64,000 nucleotides of DNA from Agapanthus africanus. Its lineage: Eukaryota > Streptophyta > Magnoliopsida > Asparagales > Amaryllidaceae. This document shows, piece by piece, positions 57,018 through 64,000 of the stretch. Under the pieces are notes generated by a model, which had not been told where the DNA came from, did no database searches, and saw nothing but the letters and a program-made list of their open reading frames with translations. The stretch spans positions 268,001 through 332,000 of the forward strand of contig CM057351.1 of NCBI GenBank assembly GCA_030015575.1. The letters run 5' to 3'. Within the stretch, counting starts at the first letter, position 1. Each line of letters starts with the position of its first letter. The position numbers and the translations under genes were made by a program.

Positions 57018-58400
57018 CAAGTTACCGGATTCCGTGAAGTGCTGGGTGGTCCATTCACGTTGCTGAAGGGGGCTGCCTCGCTTCAGGTTTTGGCGGGTAA
57101 CTTGCCGCGCCCGTAGGGGTCTAGGGTTTTCATTGCACAGGCTATCCATACGACCAAGGGAACGTCGGGTTTCAGTAGTGGCTCTGTGAAACCCGGGGAT
57201 CCCAGATATCTGTATTGTTTCTGTGATGCTGTACATTTCTGTGATGTTGCATTTTTTCACGCCTGGAGCGAAATATTATATATTGATATATATATATATA
57301 TATACTAGTAGATGTTGTATATGTTTTGCATCCGCGCTAGTCCAGTCCCCGCTCTGTCGTTAGTTAGCTAACCTAACGGGTAATGACGGGACCCAGTGGC
57401 GAATGCGGATGGCATATACGTACATCAGTATATTTTCGTTCTTTGTGGTGTGATCAATTGATGGGACTGCGTTGATTCGGATCAATGCAAGTTAAAAACA
57501 AACCTAATCTGATGTTGTTGGAACTTTTTCAAAAAGCTGTTATTGCAAGGACGTTCACTTTTGTTTTGCATCGTGGTATTCAGTTGGAATATCCTGCTCC
57601 TCAGTCGACGAGGCAAGGGCCGAGATCCCTTCACCGGGAGTGACCCCTTGGACAGAAGTTTGCGTCAGGGCAATAACTTCACTATAGCCGATTACTTTTG
57701 CTTTGCATCGTGGTATTCAGTTGGAATATCCTGCACTTCATTCTACGGGGAAAGAGCCGAGATCCCTTCACCGGGAGTGACCTCTTTAGCGAAGGTTTTC
57801 GTCACTATATTTTTAAAAGCTATCCGGTTACTTCAACGATATCAAGTTCATTACGTTAAAGGTTTTCGCCAGAAATCATTCGTAGCCCTCCATCATTTCA
57901 GTTAAATATTCGGTAGTATTCAAGCTATGTATTTTGACCTCACGCCAAGGCATAGTGTTTGGTAGCTGCCGGGTATTTATCTGTTGCATAGATAGATGCG
58001 TTGGTTTGGGACAGTCGTACTACTATTTTGGCCTACGTCAAGGGTATGTACGGGTGGGTTCAAATTAACCTGGACAATGATGGGTAGAACTTGACATGTG
58101 ACTTATGATATTTTGACCTCACACCAAGGTCATAAGAGTATGGGGCAAAAATCACATCGGGAGTTTCAAAAGAACTGAAACTTGCCAGATATGCGCATAC
58201 CTTCTGGAGTGTGATAGCTTGAGCGGATTCCGTCACGTTATCATGCGGTGATAGTTGGATCCCGATTCCCACTGATGAGTTGGTTTACTCCTCGGGACAT
58301 CCCGACTAATTCTTCATTTAGGTTTGGAGAAGAATTTGAGGTTACAGTGGGAGGTTTCCAGATTAGATAAATTGGTAACCATTCTGATCTAGGTTAGAGT
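57018..58400 (+). other. C leader, second part
   Basis: Continues the leader after T. It includes the 9-bp stem (CGGGTTTCA 57166-57174 with TGAAACCCG 57187-57195), the palindrome hairpin (57358-57378, core GTTAGCTAAC 57363-57372) and the direct repeat pair (about 57577-57830). It is the reverse complement of D2 2441-3841. No gene. Confidence 0.75.
57577..57830 (+). repeat. Direct repeat pair in the C leader
   Basis: GATCCCTTCACCGGGAGTGA occurs twice (about 57624 and 57762), matching the 138-bp pair of D2. Confidence 0.85.
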
Positions 58401-61400
58401 GCACGCTGAGTGTTTCTTTTCTCTCTCTCTTTGGCAGCGACCTTTGACCCGACCCTAAGACTATGACTCAGAGACCAAAATTAACCGAATCTTCTTAAAC
58501 ATTGGCTTTTGGATTGTCAGAGTTGCGAACCTCATTGCCACTCCTAGTTTTACCCTTTTCTCCAGGACACCCCGTATCACTACGAACGTCCACTTCCATT
58601 GGACAAAACCATCGTATGGTTAGATACGAACTCGAAAGAATTTACTCGAGGATGGTTTCCGGTTCTGGAGGAAACGGATAGGACTATTCAGTTGTCTTTT
58701 CCTTCTACCTTCTCTCAGGTTGCGAGTACCCCTTAGATTAGGGGATAGTACACCTATTACGCAAATTGGATAGTCTTCTTCCAAACCATAGGCAGGTGCC
58801 GACCGGTAGGGAATGAAGAAAACCAATTAGCCTAACGATGGTGTACAGAAGGTATTGAGTTAAGACAAAGAAAGGGATTAGTAAGAGGGCAAAGTAAATT
58901 GCGACTGCTATTCACGACCAAACCAAGTATTTCATTACCACTCCCACTTCACCTTTGTATTTCTCCAGAACACTCCGTATCACTACGAAGATCCACAGTT
59001 TATTGGATATTCCATCGTATGGTTATATACGAACTCGAAAGGAACTTGTTCCAGTTCGGGGATGGATTCTGGTTCAGGAGAAATAGGAATAAGGTTTATT
59101 CGGTTGTCTTTTATCCTCACCTTCTCTCGCATTGCGAGTGTTCCTAGGATTGGGACAGTACACCCATTATGCTTATTGGATAGTCTTCTTCCAAACCATA
59201 GGCTGGTGCCGAACGGTAGGGAAGAAAGAAAACCATTTGGCCTAAAGGGGTGTGCAGAAGGTAATGACTATAGACATATAAAGGGATTTGAAGAGGTGGC
59301 AAAGAATTACACGGTTATAGTCATGAATCTGAATAATGGAAGAGGCATTACTAGGAATACCAGGATACCCCATCGAAACATTTCAATGTTTCAGATTCAC
59401 CGTGTACTGTTAAAAGAAAACTGATTTCCCGATTAGACACTTGCTCCAGGGTATGTATTTACCAAGTCTGATTCTCATATCTGTATGGTTTTACAGATGT
59501 TGAGTGGGAGTAAGTTATTGGGAATTAGGTGATCATCCTCGTTATATCGGGATTCGTTGTAATCGGTGATATTTGAGGAAGTCACCTGGGTTGTTTGCCG
59601 GTCGGCAAATATTTAGTTTTGAATATCCGCTGTTGTGCACCAATTTCAAATTGATATATCTGTACGTCTATTTTCATAGAGTGAGATATACCTTTTTGAA
59701 ATTATGTCTATGACATTTACCTATATCAATGGATGGTTGGGTAAGGAGCATTAAACAGCGGTGTAATTCTTCTTAACCATAAGTACAGTTTTCAACCTAC
59801 GACACACAGTGAATGAGTTATCAGACTCAAGGGGCTTATACAGAGTATTGTATGTTGTCCAGGGTCCATCAGGACAGAGGGGTTGGTCCTCGTACTATAT
59901 TCGATTTACTTATGACTTCTCTATTTTTTAGACAGGAGTTTCGTGGAAACACAGGGTCCGAATTTTGAGAAGTTATAGGTATTTGAATAAAGTAGAGAAC
60001 CAGGTATTGCAAGTATCGGGATTCTTCAAAGTGATCGAAGATGTAGATACTTGTGTATGGTGTTCAGTTGATAGTAATGATTAAGAGAACTTGCTTCTCT
60101 TTCAGGTTACTCATAATTGGAAGCATTCCTAAGTTGAGTAACGCTGATCGACCTCCTTCCATTTAGTTGACATGCACTGGAGACAGCTGCATGATTTGAA
60201 TCTGGTTCAATTAAATCAGTGCCTCTGGTTCTATATTGGATATAGAACAGTTCATATCTTAACGATGTTAAGATACAGGGAGTTGTCTGGCTTATGATTA
60301 AAACCAGACTCTGGATAACTCAAGGCACGTTTCTGTAATGGCTGTTTGTGGGTTGACCCAGGCTATGACGCGGGTTGACTTTCTACCATCTGGAAGATCA
60401 ATAGCGATATTGTTCTAGACTCGCCACAGTTTTAATAAAAATGGATTTTTCAGAAAACAGTAGTGGGAGTATGGTAGAACTGGAAGTGATTCCAGAACCA
60501 CAAACGATTACTGAAGATTTGATAGGAACCTAAAGATTCAATCTGGATTGACATTCCATTGGCCACTCCGCAGATAAGGTGGGTAACTTCAGGCACCCGA
60601 GAGGTACTCCGGTAGCCTCAAGGACGGTGACAGGGAAGTTGTTGTTTACCCAGACTTGCCATTGCTGTTGTTTCAGACCGTGAGACCCGGCAGGAGGATG
60701 AGTATAGCGTCGTTCTAAACTAGCTTTGGAAGTGTACGTGTATATGACTCTGCCAGAGGGTTGTCGTGATCAGTGGGAGCAGCGGAAGCATTGGTGGACA
60801 GGTAGCTTATGTCTATTTATAGACTAAAGCAGATATAGCGGAGATAGATCATCAATTTCTGATGTGACAGTCATAGGTTTGGCTTCATCAGAATAGGGGA
60901 TGGATCTGTTGAGAAGGTAGTAGGGTGTGATGTCATGGTATTTGGATGACATACACAGAGTAGGAAAAGAAACTCCTATACTACGATCGGTTATACTTTG
61001 GTCGTCACACAGTGGTTTCTCCACATGGGACTTGGACATTATATCAGACATACTGGTTACTGGATCTATGGTTTTAGATCTAGATTTGGGTGGTTTCCCA
61101 ATCAGGGTACTTAGACAGCATTCTAAGAGTATTTAGAATGGACGACTCCTGGCACGGTAGTGTACCTGCAGCTGATGGATTCACCCTCTCTAAAAGGTGT
61201 CTTACAGACTAAAGGGGAGAGGGATGTGCATGATTGGCACATCACTTGCTTAGGCAATTGAGTCAATCATGAGATGTCAAGCACCACACCAGATGTTGTT
61301 CTTGCATTAGATGCAATAAGTTGACATTAATCCAATCCTGGAGAAACAGTCGGAAGCAGTTTTAGAACATAAGTGGATGTTCTAGGGATATGATAACGAC

Positions 61401-61850
61401 AGCCTCATTCGGGAGATAGTTATCATTCCAGGCTTCCAAGGTGACCTGGACGACAAGGAGGTCGTCAGAGTTATTGTTTTCCTTCTGACGATGGGCAGTA
61501 TTTTGGACAGGTGGTCCAAGGAAATACTGAGGGAGGCATGGTGCAGGATACTGATTAAGTTCAGTTGACGATACAGTCTAAGAAGTTTGGATTTGGAGTT
61601 CATTTATGAGCTAGGTCCCATCAGACATCCAGACACATTCTAAGACAGGTATTGCTCATTTCGAGAGATGGCTTTCTCCGCGAACTTGAGATATAGAGAG
61701 ACATGAAAGAAACATCAAAGCGGATCCACTCACTGAGGCTATTCTTCGAACGCAATAGTTTCGCAAACGAGCTTTGTGAGACTGACTAGTAGAGGAGTTG
61801 GGTGTTCGGTATCACACGGGCTGTGAGTATGCGACATCGCAATAATTAGC
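58401..61850 (+). pseudogene. C decayed gag-pol (Ty1/copia)
   Basis: No long frame, but remnants align with B in order: the gag start (TCTCTCTCTCTTTGG near 58425), the integrase-RT linker (SGS..ELE.IPEPQ, about 60460-60525), an RT active-site remnant (YLDDIHRVGKETPIL, 60935-60980) followed by a DLGD-like stretch, and the RNase H end (ADPLTEAI, about 61718-61742). A duplicated segment (58545-59290) is shared with D2. It is unable to encode the polyprotein. Confidence 0.8.
58545..59290 (+). repeat. Direct duplication in the C interior
   Basis: Two diverged copies about 400 bp apart, each with CCGTATCACTACGAA, CCATCGTATGGTTA and GGATAGTCTTCTTCCAAACC. Same pair as D2 1520-2345. Confidence 0.8.
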
Positions 61851-61859
61851 CTTGAGTGC

Positions 61860-61870
61860 AAGTGGGAGAT
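61860..61870 (+). other. C polypurine tract
   Basis: AAGTGGGAGAT directly before the 3' LTR. Confidence 0.9.
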
Positions 61871-64000
61871 TGTTGGAGATAGTGCCCTCAGAGTCAATTA
61901 TTGGATCACAGGCACGTGATTGCAATGATTGAGGGAGGACCTATCCCGGTAGGACAGTCTTACTCGAGATGATAGTATGCCATCTGGTTTATCTTTATCA
62001 TCGTGTACTGCTTTAGGTGACCTGACATGTCGCTATTACACGTTGATAGAGCCCTTAGGATTCTTGCTTGACCACCAGCAGTATGAGGGCGATCATATAA
62101 GTGGGAGCTGAGGTCTATAAGCACATCCTTAAATGGTCCCTAGTCGTGGGAGTTTCGAGACAGGGCATCGATACTCCAGAGTAGACTAGTGTATACAGTG
62201 AGACCCCGACGAGGGGCGGTGGCCGGTCTCACAAGCCATTGGTGTCAGTTGGATCACCTAAGATGTATACAGGTGCTCATCGGGTTATGAGTACACCGGA
62301 CAGGACTCGCCGGGAACATGCTAGTTGGTCTTATACCTGACGTCAGATAGCTGTTCCCTGGTGACATGTGTACAGGTTAGTTCATCGACCTGGGGATCGT
62401 CATTTGTCTCGTGTGAGTTCCTACTGTACTTTGATTACTACCCTACCACGCTTAAAGGAGACGTGCAAACAGGTTTTAGTTGGGTACAGTCCCGAGCCAC
62501 ATGAAGGCAGTGAGCGGATCTTCAGGGGTTCGTCTCTCCCGGTATTGGGGGTGAGGTCGCGCTGTGTCTAGGAGAGCCATTACACGAAGCCCTCGGCCGA
62601 GGCAGGAGATTTACTGGTAGGTATTCCAGTAGTATCTCAGGATGTTCTGGGCTACACTCCGACACGACTTGTAGCGCTTTTGGGGGTCTGACTTTACCAA
62701 CCCCCTAGGCCCGCCATGCGATGCTCATAGACGAACGGACCGGACTGTACGGATATTGTCACTGACAGGCTCAGTAGGGTGTCAGGATGAGTTCGCTCAT
62801 CGACGCCCCTTTTGGTCAATACCTGGTAGCCCGTTACGTATTGGCTTATACCTCTGACGTGCTAGTGGTTAAATCCACAACCAAGGTGTTGACGAGTCTT
62901 TAGAGTCCCCCACATTCAGTTGCTCAAGTTTTCGGGCGAAAAGCTGTAGAGGCCGTATGGAGATATGGCAGGGTCCGATCAGATACGTGCGGTATTGCAC
63001 GGATCAGGATCGGACGGATATTACTAGCCGGCTTTGGTTTAAGCCGGATCCTAGTATAGTACAGTGTAGATTTTGTCTCATTGCATTTGTATTTCGGTCG
63101 GAATACAGATGCGGGTGTGTATACACAGTATCGGGGTTTTCCTGTAATTTATTACGGACCAGTTTTCTGGAGTTGCCAGTTTGCTTTCCGTTTCGGCCAT
63201 ATTTCATTTGTATCTTTCAATGGCCGAAGATTGGTGGAGGAGGGCTTATTTGCATTTGTGTAAATTAGCTATTTGGAGGGTTGTCTTTGCATACTTTTGT
63301 ATCATGATGGTTTCATGATGGAGCCCCATCCCTTGACCTTCCATGGTTCATGATTGCTTGACTTTTTGTAGCAATCATGGTTGTTGATTAGTTGATGGAG
63401 TGTGGTTTTGCTAGTGATGATGATTCTTGCATGACCATTCCTCTCACTTGCATTATTCTTGTGGCTATCCTTTTGACTCACCCCCTCACTCTCATTCTCA
63501 CACTCCACTCCATCATGCATGGCCGGCCAAGCTCTAAGGGGGCTGTCCCAATTTTGTGCAAGGGGATTTCATCTCTTTTGGCTTTGGAAAAATCATATAG
63601 CTCCACAAAATTCCATGTATCATCCCTCCACCAAAAATGGCAACCTCCATGAACCCTAAAATGAGACATGGTTCTACACGTATCCTACAGCAAACCTTGG
63701 TCACGTCGACTCGCCAGCTTCGTGCCCGAGTTGCCTCGGTATAGAGGTGGGAGCCCGTAAAAGAAGCCGGCGACGTGGTGCCCTTTCCGGCGAGGAGGTG
63801 GAGACCAGACATTCCGCGAGAGATCGGGACGACGACGAGAAGACCGGAGGACACGGATCGCTCGGTATATCTCTCTTCCCCATCTAGTAGTTAGCTAGGA
63901 CTAGTTAATGGCCCAATCCGGGTTTTAGTGCGCGGTGGTGCCGGTTCAAGAAAAATTAAAATTAACCATCGCTTCCGCTTTCGACCTCGGGATGGAGGCC
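61871..64000 (+). repeat. C 3' LTR, about 22 bp cut by the window end
   Basis: Starts TGTTGGAGATAG; aligned with 19544-21660. A nested hairpin lies about 1.1 kb in: GTCCGATC (62973-62980) with GATCGGAC (63008-63015), and CGTGC (62986-62990) with GCACG (62997-63001). A second stem follows (CCGGCTT near 63028 with AAGCCGG at 63041). Confidence 0.93.

Larger units (their letters stand above)
19544..64000 (+). mobile_element. C: Angela-like non-autonomous element, split by T
   Basis: Plus strand: 5' LTR 19544-21682, primer site, leader 21696-22578, then resuming at 57018 after T, decayed gag-pol about 58400-61850, polypurine tract and 3' LTR from 61871. Comparison with the 5' LTR shows the window stops about 22 bp before the 3' LTR end. 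Left flank CTCCT (19539-19543) would be its target duplication. Without T it would be about 10 kb. Confidence 0.9.

Overview
This window is plant nuclear DNA made entirely of nested LTR retrotransposons. I see no host gene, rRNA, tRNA or CRISPR array. The evidence is two transposon types: Ty1/copia elements of Angela (BARE-like) character, with LTRs of 1.9-2.2 kb, leaders of 2-3 kb and an initiator-Met tRNA primer site; and a giant Ty3/gypsy Tat/Ogre-like element with a second RNase H. An angiosperm with a repeat-rich genome fits; species and clade cannot be called from this sequence.

Layout. The oldest visible layer is a 578-bp piece of a Tat element (F, 10848-11425). To its left sits part of a Ty3-type LTR (G, 10011-10847). 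An Angela-like element (D1, 6967-10010) is inserted in G, and a second one of the same family (D2, 1-6966) is inserted in the leader of D1. To its right, Angela-like element B (11426-19543, minus) is inserted in F. Element C (plus, 19544-22578 and 57018-64000) is inserted in the 5' LTR of B. Tat element T (22579-57012, minus) is inserted in the leader of C. Element E (31993-42362, minus) is inserted in T. This gives five levels F>B>C>T>E. T is flanked by GTGCC and E by GGCTG, 5-bp target duplications. By-eye LTR divergence (B about 2% over 199 bp, C about 2%, T about 1%, E about 1%) agrees with the nesting order.

Coding content. B has one gag-pol frame (17319 to 13333) with three in-frame stops and no frameshift. 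T has one minus-strand frame of about 3,090 codons (54742 to 45473) for ORF1, gag, protease, RT, RNase H, a second RNase H and integrase. It is broken by four nonsense codons plus a frameshift near its end. C, D2 and E carry decayed coding regions; C and D2 share the same decayed interior, so they look like a non-autonomous subfamily.

Most unusual part. Between its pol and 3' LTR, T carries two genes on the opposite strand. One (25617-30429) encodes a plant-mobile-domain protein and has seven short GT-AG introns, all phase 1. The other (31849-31992 continued at 42368-42733) is a small unknown ORF cut by E. Each has an upstream region with G-box-like repeats, a TATA box and a 5'-UTR intron, and each is followed by an array of five hairpins. 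Two more such arrays follow near 44.5-45.0 kb. The T LTR and the antisense promoter regions are packed with short perfect inverted repeats, many with arms of 5-7 nt and a 3-nt loop. Arms that vary between copies but stay complementary suggest selected or mechanistically generated hairpins. The Angela-like leaders and LTRs also hold hairpins conserved in position but not in sequence.
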